Assembly (NCBI RefSeq): GCF_043876835.1
Contig: NZ_JBAWJZ010000003.1
Coordinates: 248,001-312,000, forward strand
Length of the DNA stretch: 64,000 nucleotides
Reading direction: 5' to 3'
From: Yeosuana sp043876835
GTDB taxonomy: Bacteria; Bacteroidota; Bacteroidia; Flavobacteriales; Flavobacteriaceae
Position 1 is the first letter of the stretch, and each line of letters starts with the position of its first letter. Made by a program: the position numbers and the translations under genes. A model generated the notes under the pieces. That model did not search any database, was not told where the DNA came from, and saw only the letters and a list, made by a program, of their open reading frames with translations. This document shows positions 9,287 to 17,644 of this stretch, one piece after another.

Positions 9287-11020
9287 TTAAAAGTACATTG
9301 TTTTCTCTATTCCATCTTGGGTATATACTATGTTAAAAGTATGTGTTTGAAGATTAACTTTTAATTGTGCCACATGTTCTTTATTTTTCCAAACAATGTC
9401 TATCTCCCTATCAGAAGTGTCATTAATTTTTACATGACCTAAAAAGGCTTTTGATGTGTTTCTTAACCTAATAATTTCAAGTTGATTTATAACTACATCT
9501 CTATTAACACTATCTTTTACTTCTTGTATGGTTAAATTTGTTCGATTAATCTCTTTATGACCTGCACTTCCCTCTTTATCAGCTGCTTTATAATTATTTT
9601 TTCCCGCAAAAATATCCAAATACCATACTTGTGGAATACCAGGTATAAACATTTGAATGGCTCTAGCTAATAAAAGTTTCTGTTCACTTTCGCCTAATGC
9701 ACTAAAGAATGTTGCATTAACTTGATAATAAGAAATCTTTTTACCTGATGGATCATAAAGATTTTTTACACGACCACCACGTTCCAGTATTTTATTCATA
9801 ACATATTCAATCTCATCATCTTCTAATAAACCTTTATTATACGTACCATTAACTTCTTTACCTTTTAAATCTAATACTGGTATCCCATCATGGCAACCAA
9901 GCATATTAACTGTTTTATAACCTTTGTTGATAATTTCTTTTGCCCAAGATAAAAGTGCTTTACTATTTCTGTTTTCAATGGTATGAATAGTTAACCCTGG
10001 TAAGAAAAAATCATAAATTTGATAGCCTTTGTTTGCTACCTCATCATGTAAATGCAAGCCATATTCTGCATGGATTTCGGGTAAAAGCAGTAAATTATTC
10101 TTTTGAGCTATTTGTTTGATCCGGTCTAAATAATCCCAAGTTCCTGGTTTATTAAAAAAGTTAGACTGACCAATTTCTTTATGCAAGTAAGCAAAGGCAT
10201 CTAGTCGTAAAATTTTACAACCATATTTGCTTAATTTTTTTAAAGTTTCTTCATAAAAATCCCATACTAATGACGAGTTAGCATTTACATCCATTTGCCC
10301 TAAATATGTGCGATTCTGGTTTACAATTGTTATGATTTCATTTTTGTACTGATTGCAATCTTCAAAATTGATAGTTGTAAAATCTTTATTCTCTTGAATA
10401 GCCGAATTAATTTTTTTACAAATCTGTTCAGCTTTATCTAAAGTTAACCCCTCAACTTTATTTAAATCATTAATACTTATCTTATTATAAATGATTTGCT
10501 GATAAAATGTATTCCAATATGGTTTTTCTGTACCATCTGGAAAAAGGACTTTTAATACGGGAAGTCCCGATTTTCTCATGAATAATTTATTTAGAAATTC
10601 TTTTTTGGGAATAATGACACCATCATCTCCCATAGTACCATTACCTTCCCAAAAGGTATTCCAATTAATAAAAAAATCTTTGTATTTTGAATGGTCTCCA
10701 AGCTTCAATATATCTTTAAATTGAGGTGACGCAACTGACAAATGATTTAAAACAATATCGAATTTTAATTGAATATTGAGTTCATCTAATGCTATTAAAT
10801 CAGCATCTGAAACTAATTCTTTATTTAGATTATAATCTATAATCGAAAACCCTCTATCTAAATCGCTATTGAAAAAAGTTGGTAATACATAAAACAAAGA
10901 AAACACCTCTTTGAATTCTGGTGTTTGTAACATAGTTATTATGCCACTCAAATTGCTACCAATACTATCAGGATATGCGTTAAGCATTACACCACTACCT
11001 ATTTTATTTTCTTTTGACAT
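9287..11020 (-). CDS. GH13 subfamily 18 enzyme, probable sucrose phosphorylase
   Basis: Family GH13_18 enzymes split sucrose with phosphate into glucose 1-phosphate and fructose, or act on related glucosides. The line from NAYPDSIGSNL through LPTFFNSDLDRGFSIIDY to FDIVLNHLS follows sucrose phosphorylase closely. Catalytic residues can be placed: nucleophile Asp274 in LRLDAFAY, acid/base Glu315 in LLLLPEIHAEYG, and His377-Asp378 in GCHDGIPVLD. No signal peptide is visible, so it should be cytosolic. At 577 residues it is longer than the roughly 490-500 usual for sucrose phosphorylase. The excess lies mainly in an insert around residues 175-240. It is last in the sugar operon, 12 bases after a PfkB kinase that could take the released fructose. 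Glucosylglycerate phosphorylase is a possible alternative. Confidence 0.85.
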   Translation of the reverse strand: MSKENKIGSGVMLNAYPDSIGSNLSGIITMLQTPEFKEVFSLFYVLPTFFNSDLDRGFSIIDYNLNKELVSDADLIALDELNIQLKFDIVLNHLSVASPQFKDILKLGDHSKYKDFFINWNTFWEGNGTMGDDGVIIPKKEFLNKLFMRKSGLPVLKVLFPDGTEKPYWNTFYQQIIYNKISINDLNKVEGLTLDKAEQICKKINSAIQENKDFTTINFEDCNQYKNEIITIVNQNRTYLGQMDVNANSSLVWDFYEETLKKLSKYGCKILRLDAFAYLHKEIGQSNFFNKPGTWDYLDRIKQIAQKNNLLLLPEIHAEYGLHLHDEVANKGYQIYDFFLPGLTIHTIENRNSKALLSWAKEIINKGYKTVNMLGCHDGIPVLDLKGKEVNGTYNKGLLEDDEIEYVMNKILERGGRVKNLYDPSGKKISYYQVNATFFSALGESEQKLLLARAIQMFIPGIPQVWYLDIFAGKNNYKAADKEGSAGHKEINRTNLTIQEVKDSVNRDVVINQLEIIRLRNTSKAFLGHVKINDTSDREIDIVWKNKEHVAQLKVNLQTHTFNIVYTQDGIEKTMYF

Positions 11021-11032
11021 TATTTTGGCACT

Positions 11033-11971
11033 TTACAGAAGTTCTGATAATATATTAATGTTATCTGGTAATCTACCTACATTTTGAAGTTTTAAGGCTG
11101 CTAATTGTAAAGCTACTTCTAAACACTTTTCAATAGGTTTTTCTTTTATGTAAGCGAATAAAAACCCCGACCAGAACGCATCACCTGCTCCAGTTGCATC
11201 TTGTACTACGTCTATTTTTATGGCTGGCAACTGAATAATTTGCTTTCCTGTTTGAAACAGCTTAACACCTTTACTTCCTAAGGTAATGCAAACTGTATCG
11301 ACACCTAATGCGTGAAAAAACTCAAAGATATCTTCATGAGGTAACTGCTTTTCAAAAAGACGTAACATATCGTCTTCACTAATCTTTACTAACGGATTAA
11401 ATTTGCAATACGCTTTAATTACGCTAAGCGCTTCTTCTTTACTTTTCCACAATTTTTTAGCATAATTTATATCAATGCTTAATTTACATCCTAAATTATA
11501 AGCTTCTTCAGCCTTTTTTAAAATAGTAGATTGTGCCGGATTTTTACTCAACGCAAAACAGGTTGTATGGTAAATATTGGTATTTAACAATGTTTCTTTT
11601 GAAATTTGATCTTCAGAAATACAATAATCGGCTTCACGAAACGGGATAAAATCTGGAGTACTATCTGTTCTTGAAACAAAAATAACACTTGTATGGTGGT
11701 CATCAATTTGCTTGATAAAATTAGTGTTTACTCCTACTTCTTCAAGTCTTTCAAATATATATTCTCCAAAGCCATCTTTACCAACCGTAGCAACCATAAC
11801 GGATTTCAATCCTAATCTAGCTGAATTCATGGCCACATTTGTAGGCGAACCTCCTAAATACCTGTGATAATCTCTTGTGTTGTTAATTTGAACACCAGAT
11901 TGATGTCCAATGAAGTCAACAAGCACTTCACCAACACATAGAACGTCTATATTTTTAACATTATTTTTCAA
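11033..11971 (-). CDS. PfkB-family sugar kinase, probable fructokinase
   Basis: It belongs to the ribokinase/PfkB family that phosphorylates free sugars with ATP. The N-terminal DVLCVGEVLVDFIG, the substrate loop GGSPTNVAMN (about residues 40-49) and the C-terminal signature DATGAGDAFWSGF (catalytic Asp and anion hole) are all present. The 312-residue length is normal. Next to a sucrose-phosphorylase-like gene, the natural substrate is fructose; this is inference from context. The only plausible start is TTG at 11971: the frame is open further upstream to a stop at 12011-12013, but it holds no ATG or GTG. The gap to the MFS gene is 53 bases. Confidence 0.88.
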   Translation of the reverse strand: MKNNVKNIDVLCVGEVLVDFIGHQSGVQINNTRDYHRYLGGSPTNVAMNSARLGLKSVMVATVGKDGFGEYIFERLEEVGVNTNFIKQIDDHHTSVIFVSRTDSTPDFIPFREADYCISEDQISKETLLNTNIYHTTCFALSKNPAQSTILKKAEEAYNLGCKLSIDINYAKKLWKSKEEALSVIKAYCKFNPLVKISEDDMLRLFEKQLPHEDIFEFFHALGVDTVCITLGSKGVKLFQTGKQIIQLPAIKIDVVQDATGAGDAFWSGFLFAYIKEKPIEKCLEVALQLAALKLQNVGRLPDNINILSELL

Positions 11972-12024
11972 AACTAATTCATTTCTTAATTTATCTAATC
12001 TTAATTTAAGCTATATCTCGTTAG

Positions 12025-13371
12025 TTAGTGACCACCACTTACAGCAACAACATCTTCTTCTAACTGTAAAGATTTAGGCTCCTTAAGCCGTAATGCCAAC
12101 ACACCTGCTATAACAAAAAATGCGCCTCCAAACAAAATGGCATTAATGGCACTATTATTTAAAAGATTTTTCACAATAGGCCCGAAACTAAGCGTTTGGA
12201 TACCCATTGGAATAACAATCATCATATTTAATATACCCATGTAAACCCCACGTCGTTGCTGAGGGACTATTTTAGAGACCATAGAATATGGAATACCCAT
12301 CATCGCTGCCCAACCTATGCCAAACAAAACCATAGGTATAATAACCAAAAATGGGTCTTGTATATATGGTATAGAAAGCATGGCAATCCCTGTAATAAAT
12401 AAACTACACACATATACCTTTTTGCCTCCAAATTTTAATGCTAATGGTACTAATGCCAATGCAAAAATGATTGTAGAAAGGTTGTATGTTGTATTCATTT
12501 TTGCAGCTTGACTTAATGCCTGTGATTTATCAAAACCCATCGTTTCTTCAAACATGGGAGCGACAAACTGCCAATAAACAAATAAGGCATACCATTGAAA
12601 GAGATATACAACAGATAATTTCCACATAAACTTAGGCATATCCTTTATTGCTTGGACAATTTCAATAAATGGTGTTTTTATCCTGTCGAAAAACGGTAAA
12701 GCATTGTGTTTTTTTATATCTTCTAATTCTTCATCTGTAGGGGGGATTTCAGGAGTCTTCAAAACCGACCATAAAATGGTTGAAACCGATAAAATAGCTC
12801 CAATGAAGAATGAGTAATACAACCATTTAGGAATAGCACTTACTGCTTCGTTGACCGTTTCTGTACCTCCAAACCAATCTTGAAAAAGAAAAATAGAGGC
12901 ATTAGCCAGAACAATACCTGCACCAACAAACAAACTTTGCATTTGATAACCAAAACTTAATTGTTTACTTGGTAATTTATCACCTACAAAAGCGCGATAA
13001 GGCTCCATAGCCATATTATTACCTACATCCAAAATCCATAATAATCCAACAGCAAACCAAAGAGTTGGACTAAATGGAAATGCAAACAAACACAAACTTC
13101 CAATTAACGCTCCAATCATAAAAAAAGGTTTCCTTCTTCCCCAACGAGGAGACCATGTTTTATCTGAAATAGCACCTATTATAGGCTGAATAATTAAACC
13201 CGTAACAGGACCAGCTAAATTTAAAAGAGGTAAATCTTCATGATGTGCCCCTAGGAATGAAAATATAGGATTAACAGCCGTTTGCTGTAAACCAAAACTG
13301 AATTGAATTCCTAAGAACCCTACATTCATATTAAAAATTTGCCAAAAACTTAATCTAGGTTTGGTCAACAT
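12025..13371 (-). CDS. MFS transporter of the SLC45/SUT (sucrose) type
   Basis: This is an inner-membrane symporter of 448 residues with about 12 predicted helices. The segment GPVTGLIIQPIIGAISDKTW followed by SPRWGRRKPFF matches the loop 2-3 signature of the plant SUT/SLC45 and bacterial SuxC-like sucrose transporters. It would bring intact sucrose, or a similar disaccharide, from the periplasm into the cytosol. It sits between the small redox protein (17-base gap) and the PfkB kinase, in one minus-strand run behind the TonB-dependent receptor. Substrate is inferred from family and neighbours. Confidence 0.85.
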   Translation of the reverse strand: MLTKPRLSFWQIFNMNVGFLGIQFSFGLQQTAVNPIFSFLGAHHEDLPLLNLAGPVTGLIIQPIIGAISDKTWSPRWGRRKPFFMIGALIGSLCLFAFPFSPTLWFAVGLLWILDVGNNMAMEPYRAFVGDKLPSKQLSFGYQMQSLFVGAGIVLANASIFLFQDWFGGTETVNEAVSAIPKWLYYSFFIGAILSVSTILWSVLKTPEIPPTDEELEDIKKHNALPFFDRIKTPFIEIVQAIKDMPKFMWKLSVVYLFQWYALFVYWQFVAPMFEETMGFDKSQALSQAAKMNTTYNLSTIIFALALVPLALKFGGKKVYVCSLFITGIAMLSIPYIQDPFLVIIPMVLFGIGWAAMMGIPYSMVSKIVPQQRRGVYMGILNMMIVIPMGIQTLSFGPIVKNLLNNSAINAILFGGAFFVIAGVLALRLKEPKSLQLEEDVVAVSGGH

Positions 13372-13388
13372 AACTGCTTGTTTTAATT

Positions 13389-13706
13389 TTATTGAATAAT
13401 TCTTTTAAGAAATTTATCGAAATCTTCACCATTTGTAAATATTTCACCTTTCTTATCAATGACAGGCAAACTCAAACTAGAAATATCAATCTTTGCTTTT
13501 TGAAGTTTAGCTATCATTTCCTGCTGCTTTTCTAAATTTACATCTACATCAAAATAAATAAACGCAACCTTTTTTTCTTTTAAATATGCTTTTGTATCTA
13601 TACAATAGTGGCACGTATCACTGCCATAAACAATAATAGTTTTCTTTTCTTGAAATATATTGGCGTTTAGAGATATTAAGAAAAAAGACAATGTAAAGTA
13701 TTTCAT
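13389..13706 (-). CDS. Glutaredoxin-like thiol protein with CxxC
   Basis: This small protein of 105 residues has a short hydrophobic N-terminus (MKYFTLSFFLISLNANIF) and a thioredoxin/glutaredoxin fold. IIVYGSDTCHYCIDTKAYL carries the redox motif CHYC near residue 32, then FIYFDVDV and a cis-Pro segment LSLPVID. The N-terminus may be an export signal or anchor, which would put it in the periplasm, but no clean cleavage site is visible. Its place inside the sugar operon, between receptor and transporter, is unexpected for a redox protein. I cannot assign a partner. Confidence 0.75.
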   Translation of the reverse strand: MKYFTLSFFLISLNANIFQEKKTIIVYGSDTCHYCIDTKAYLKEKKVAFIYFDVDVNLEKQQEMIAKLQKAKIDISSLSLPVIDKKGEIFTNGEDFDKFLKRIIQ

Positions 13707-13724
13707 GATAGAATAAATTTAAAG

Positions 13725-13761
13725 AAAAAGAGTTGACATCATGTTGACAAAACATCAACCC
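13725..13761 (-). terminator. Hairpin plus U-tract between receptor gene and downstream sugar genes
   Basis: On the minus strand bases 13761-13752 pair with 13739-13730 (10 pairs, three of them G-U wobbles), followed by five T then C and TTT. It lies after the TonB-dependent receptor stop. It could partly terminate transcription so that the receptor is made in excess over the downstream enzymes. Confidence 0.5.
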
Positions 13762-13806
13762 TTTTTTTTTACTTAAAAACCAAACAAACTATTTGCTATT
13801 AAACAC

Positions 13807-16437
13807 TTAAAATTTATATTGAAGTGATATTGTTGAAGAACGACCACTAATAGATCTTGCTCTTACTAAACGATTTGTTCCAAATGCTCCATCTCCATTA
13901 CCTTCAACTTCTGTAATGCCAACGGTATCGAAAATATTGTTTATACTTAATACTAAAGAAAGACCGTCTGTTAAACCAGCTCTTCCAATTAAATTAAAGT
14001 ATGCATATGCTGGCATAACTAATTGATTATCATCTTGAGCATACGATTTAGATGTTCCTAAAACACTTAAAGCTAAACTATGCTGACTATTCTTACCAAA
14101 ATTATAAGATGGAGACAGATTGTAAACTAAATCTGCTTGTCTTCTTGGTGTGTTACCTTTATTGGCTCCACCATCAATTTCTGCTTTTGTCCAAGTAAAA
14201 GAACCATTAAAAGAGAAATCTTTTCCAAAAGCCAAAGCTGTTTCTGCTTCTAAACCTAATGCTTTAAAAGGATTACCCACAGATCTGTTTAACTCATTGC
14301 TCAATCCTTCATCTGTATTACTCATAAATCCAGTTAAGTTAAGAACTCCGTTTTTTAATCTTTTTTTGTAACCAACTTCAAACTGAGAAACTTCGTCATA
14401 TTGCACATCTGCCTTTCCATTTATTCCGTAAGTATTTCTATCAGCAGCTCTTCCTGAAGCACCTGAGCTATATCTTGCAAACACTGCTGAACCTGCATTC
14501 AATTTGTAGTTAAGACCCGCAGAATACGATACAAAGTTGTAATCATCATTTACAATTTGACCTGCATTACCAGCAATAACAGGCACAACTTCTTCAATGC
14601 CTTGTATTACACCATCTCCATCATAATCATAATTCCCCTGACTAGTAGGACCAGCTTGAATATTACCATTTACTTTAACATTTTCAAAACGTATACTTCC
14701 ATCAAAGTTTAATTTTTCTGTAATATCTGCATCTACACCAACGTAAGGCGAATTTACATTATGTACTGTATTGTATTTACGTTGACAACAGTTACCCCAA
14801 ACAGGTGTTCCGTAAGAGAATTGACCATTTCTAGAAAAACCATCAAAATCTGCTAACCTAGCTTGTCCGCCTCCTTTAACTTCAGAGATAAAAGAGTTCC
14901 ATTGCCATCCAATTTTTGTGTTTTGAGTAGCACTAAATAACCCCGCCGTAATACCTACATTATCACTTACTTTCTTAGACACTTTAATATCACTAAAAAA
15001 GTTACTTAAATCATCGACTGTAACATCAAACATGTGTATAATTTGAGCTAGTCCATTTGATGGATTAAAAGCTTCTCTAGAACCATTAGCATACACAAGG
15101 GGGCCTGTTGCATTTGAAGCATCTCTAGCTATTGTTTCTATTTCTGAAACTGTACCAACAGCAGCTGTAAACGGAGCAACCCATTCTCCACTGTTTTTTG
15201 AATATCTAGCTTTACCATTTACTTTCCAATCATCACCTAAATCAAAAGAAAACTCAGCACCAACAGCTGTTGAAACAGGATTATTACCATTTCTAACATC
15301 GTTTACATGAGTTCCGCCTCCATCAAAAGGAGATGTTCCTGCACTTTGTTGAAGGTATGCAGACTGCACAGCATCACCAGTAATATCAAACCCAGGTAAG
15401 TTTGAAAATGTTGGGTTTGAATTATCACCTTCTAATAACATTGGCATTGGTAAATACATTACCGATTTATCATTTAAAAACTTGAAAAATGTTCGAACAT
15501 AACCATTCTTAAATCTTTTAGTAAGATTTGCTTTTAGTTGGCCTCCTTTGTTTCCTTGGTAACCAATTTCTCTTGGCCCCTCACCAGATCTCATGAATCC
15601 TCCAATATGATATGATAATCCTTCACCTATTGGTGTACCATATTCAAAATCTAATCTACTAGTTTGATAATCTAAACCATAAGTCGCTCCTATAGAACCT
15701 CCTTCTGTTTGACCCGTTTTGCTAATCATGTTAATAATTCCTGCAGGACCGTTAGACGTTTGAGTAGAAGCAGAACCACCTCTAATAGCCTCGACTCTTC
15801 CAATGTTTGAATCAATACGTAAAAAGTTGTCAGAATTCCCAAAAGAAGTATCTCCAAATAAGTTTAATGGCAAACCATCTTCTTGAATTTGAAAATATCT
15901 TGAACCACCTGAAGAAATTGGCACCCCACGAACATTAAAATTCGCATTACCCTCACCGCCTGAAGATTCAGCACGAATACCTGGTATGTTTCTAAAAAGT
16001 TCACCTGCACTTCTTGGCGCAGCTTGCTCAATAAGCTTAACATCCATAGTAGAGACAGATACACTTGATTCTATTTTAGATTTAGGGTTTACAACACCAG
16101 TAACAATAACTTCGTCTAAAGATGCTGCATCTTCAGCCATTATAAAGTCTAATGTAATATTACTCCCTTGAGCCTCAACAGTTCTTGTAAAGGTTTTGTA
16201 ACCAATAAATGTTGCTATTAATGTATAAGTCCCATTTTCTACATTAGCAATAGAATAATTTCCATCAAAGTCAGACACTGCTCCTTTAGTAGTTCCATCT
16301 AAAATAATGTTTACACCTCCAATAGGCACACCATTTTGATCATTAACAGTTCCAGTAATAGTTGATTGAGCGACCAACGTTGTTACAGAAAATAACAACA
16401 GAAATAAAACGCTCCACATAGTTTTTGTTGAATCCAT
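13807..16437 (-). CDS. TonB-dependent receptor with N-terminal carboxypeptidase-like domain (SusC-like, no SusD)
   Basis: This outer-membrane active transporter has 876 residues. It has a signal peptide (cut near LVAQS), a CarboxypepD_reg-like domain at about residues 25-105 (STITGTVNDQNGVPIGGVNI), and a plug domain from about 110 to 240 (IPGIRAESSGGEGNANFNVRG, GRVEAIRGGSAS). A 22-stranded barrel follows, ending in an aromatic residue (ISLQYKF). It is the first gene of the sugar operon and no SusD-like lipoprotein gene follows. That resembles SuxA-type sucrose receptors more than polysaccharide SusCD pairs. The paired LacI operators lie 92-130 bases before its ATG, so its expression is probably controlled by the divergent regulator. 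Substrate is inferred, not shown. Confidence 0.9.
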   Translation of the reverse strand: MDSTKTMWSVLFLLLFSVTTLVAQSTITGTVNDQNGVPIGGVNIILDGTTKGAVSDFDGNYSIANVENGTYTLIATFIGYKTFTRTVEAQGSNITLDFIMAEDAASLDEVIVTGVVNPKSKIESSVSVSTMDVKLIEQAAPRSAGELFRNIPGIRAESSGGEGNANFNVRGVPISSGGSRYFQIQEDGLPLNLFGDTSFGNSDNFLRIDSNIGRVEAIRGGSASTQTSNGPAGIINMISKTGQTEGGSIGATYGLDYQTSRLDFEYGTPIGEGLSYHIGGFMRSGEGPREIGYQGNKGGQLKANLTKRFKNGYVRTFFKFLNDKSVMYLPMPMLLEGDNSNPTFSNLPGFDITGDAVQSAYLQQSAGTSPFDGGGTHVNDVRNGNNPVSTAVGAEFSFDLGDDWKVNGKARYSKNSGEWVAPFTAAVGTVSEIETIARDASNATGPLVYANGSREAFNPSNGLAQIIHMFDVTVDDLSNFFSDIKVSKKVSDNVGITAGLFSATQNTKIGWQWNSFISEVKGGGQARLADFDGFSRNGQFSYGTPVWGNCCQRKYNTVHNVNSPYVGVDADITEKLNFDGSIRFENVKVNGNIQAGPTSQGNYDYDGDGVIQGIEEVVPVIAGNAGQIVNDDYNFVSYSAGLNYKLNAGSAVFARYSSGASGRAADRNTYGINGKADVQYDEVSQFEVGYKKRLKNGVLNLTGFMSNTDEGLSNELNRSVGNPFKALGLEAETALAFGKDFSFNGSFTWTKAEIDGGANKGNTPRRQADLVYNLSPSYNFGKNSQHSLALSVLGTSKSYAQDDNQLVMPAYAYFNLIGRAGLTDGLSLVLSINNIFDTVGITEVEGNGDGAFGTNRLVRARSISGRSSTISLQYKF

Positions 16438-16528
16438 TTTGCATTAAAGTTTAGTTAATTTAATAATATTTTAGCTTAATTATTGAGCAATGTACATTTT
16501 AGAGCTAGTGAAAATATTTTTTTCGTAA

Positions 16529-16542
16529 CGAAAACGTTTTCG
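16529..16542. promoter_or_regulatory. LacI-type operator 1
   Basis: A perfect 14-base palindrome CGAAAACGTTTTCG with a central CG step, the form expected for LacI/GalR-family repressors. It lies in the divergent region between the TonB-dependent receptor and the LacI regulator. Its centre is exactly 21 bases from that of operator 2. Confidence 0.8.
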
Positions 16543-16546
16543 ATTT

Positions 16547-16566
16547 AAACGAAAACGTTTTCGTTT
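16547..16566. promoter_or_regulatory. LacI-type operator 2
   Basis: The same CGAAAACGTTTTCG core (16550-16563), here extended by three symmetric bases on each side to a perfect 20-base palindrome. It covers the expected -33 area of a lacI promoter whose -7 element would be TATATTTA at 16580-16587, one mismatch from consensus. That suggests autoregulation. Confidence 0.8.
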
Positions 16567-16609
16567 TTAAGTTTTTATGTATATTTATCTTTTAGAATTA
16601 AATCATTTT

Positions 16610-17644
16610 ATGAAACCTATTACATTAAAACAAATAGCAGAGCACTTAAACATTTCGGTTACAACTGTGTCAAAAGCTTTAAAAGATTATCCAGATGTAA
16701 GTAAAAAAACAAAAGGCCTCGTAAAAGAATTAGCAAAAACCCTAAACTATAAACCCAATGCTTTTGCTGTTAATTTAAGAACCAAGGAATCTAAAACCAT
16801 AGGATTAATAATTCCTGTAATTGTACACCACTTTTTCTCTAGTGTTATAAAAGGGATTGTTTCTCAAGCCGAAAAAAAAGGATATTTAGTGATTATTTTA
16901 CAATCTAATGAATCCTATGAATTAGAAAAAAAACAAATAGATTTATTGCTACGACAACGTGTAGACGGTATTCTAATTTCCATAGCAAATGGCACAGCTA
17001 ACTTTAATCATTTAAATGAAGTGATTGCACAAGACAAACCTTTAGTTATGTTTGATAAAATTGCCAAAATTGTAAAATGCTCAAAAGTCATAATAAATGA
17101 TAGACAAGCAGCTTATACGGCAACAAAACATTTAATAGATACGGGTTGTAAACGTATTGCCCATTTTAGGGGTCCTCTTTTACCACAAAATTCAATTGAT
17201 AGATTTCTTGGTTATAAAAAAGCATTACTTGATAATAATATGCCATACGATCCAAGTTTAGTTTATATATGTCAATGCGGAGATAAAAGCTTTGAAGAAG
17301 GGAAAAATAGTGCAAAACAGCTATTAAAAGATCATAATGATGTAGATGGTATTTTTATTAATACTGATTTAGTTGCTATTGGAGCTATGAGTGAATTTAA
17401 TAAACAAGGTGTAAAAATCCCCGATGATATTGCCATAGTAGGGTTTAGTAATTGGTTTATGTCTTCTGTGATATCACCTACTTTAACTACAATAGATCAA
17501 CCTGGTTACTTAATGGGGAAAACGGCATTCAAACAACTTTTTAAAGAAATGAATAAGAAGAAAAGTAACAAAACAATAGCCCCAAAAATAATTGAACTTG
17601 AAACAGCCATTGTAAAAAGAGAATCTACTAAAAATATAGATTAA
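16610..17644 (+). CDS. LacI-family transcriptional regulator of the sugar locus
   Basis: A DNA-binding repressor with a periplasmic-binding-protein-like effector domain. The helix-turn-helix and hinge are clear: MKPITLKQIAEHLNISVTTV, then SKALKDYPDVS, with the core starting at KTIGLIIPVI. The 344-residue length is normal. The frame is open from an ATG at 16577, but I chose 16610 because the helix-turn-helix begins there. A start site placed by the likely -7 element (16580-16587) would also fall after 16577. It is transcribed away from the receptor operon, with two palindromic operators between. Effector is probably sucrose or a breakdown product (inference). Its stop overlaps the queG stop on the other strand. 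Confidence 0.93.
   Translation: MKPITLKQIAEHLNISVTTVSKALKDYPDVSKKTKGLVKELAKTLNYKPNAFAVNLRTKESKTIGLIIPVIVHHFFSSVIKGIVSQAEKKGYLVIILQSNESYELEKKQIDLLLRQRVDGILISIANGTANFNHLNEVIAQDKPLVMFDKIAKIVKCSKVIINDRQAAYTATKHLIDTGCKRIAHFRGPLLPQNSIDRFLGYKKALLDNNMPYDPSLVYICQCGDKSFEEGKNSAKQLLKDHNDVDGIFINTDLVAIGAMSEFNKQGVKIPDDIAIVGFSNWFMSSVISPTLTTIDQPGYLMGKTAFKQLFKEMNKKKSNKTIAPKIIELETAIVKRESTKNID

Noticed and set aside
16577..16609. Upstream ATG for the LacI regulator
   Set aside because: It adds 11 residues before the canonical helix-turn-helix start and probably lies upstream of the transcription start.
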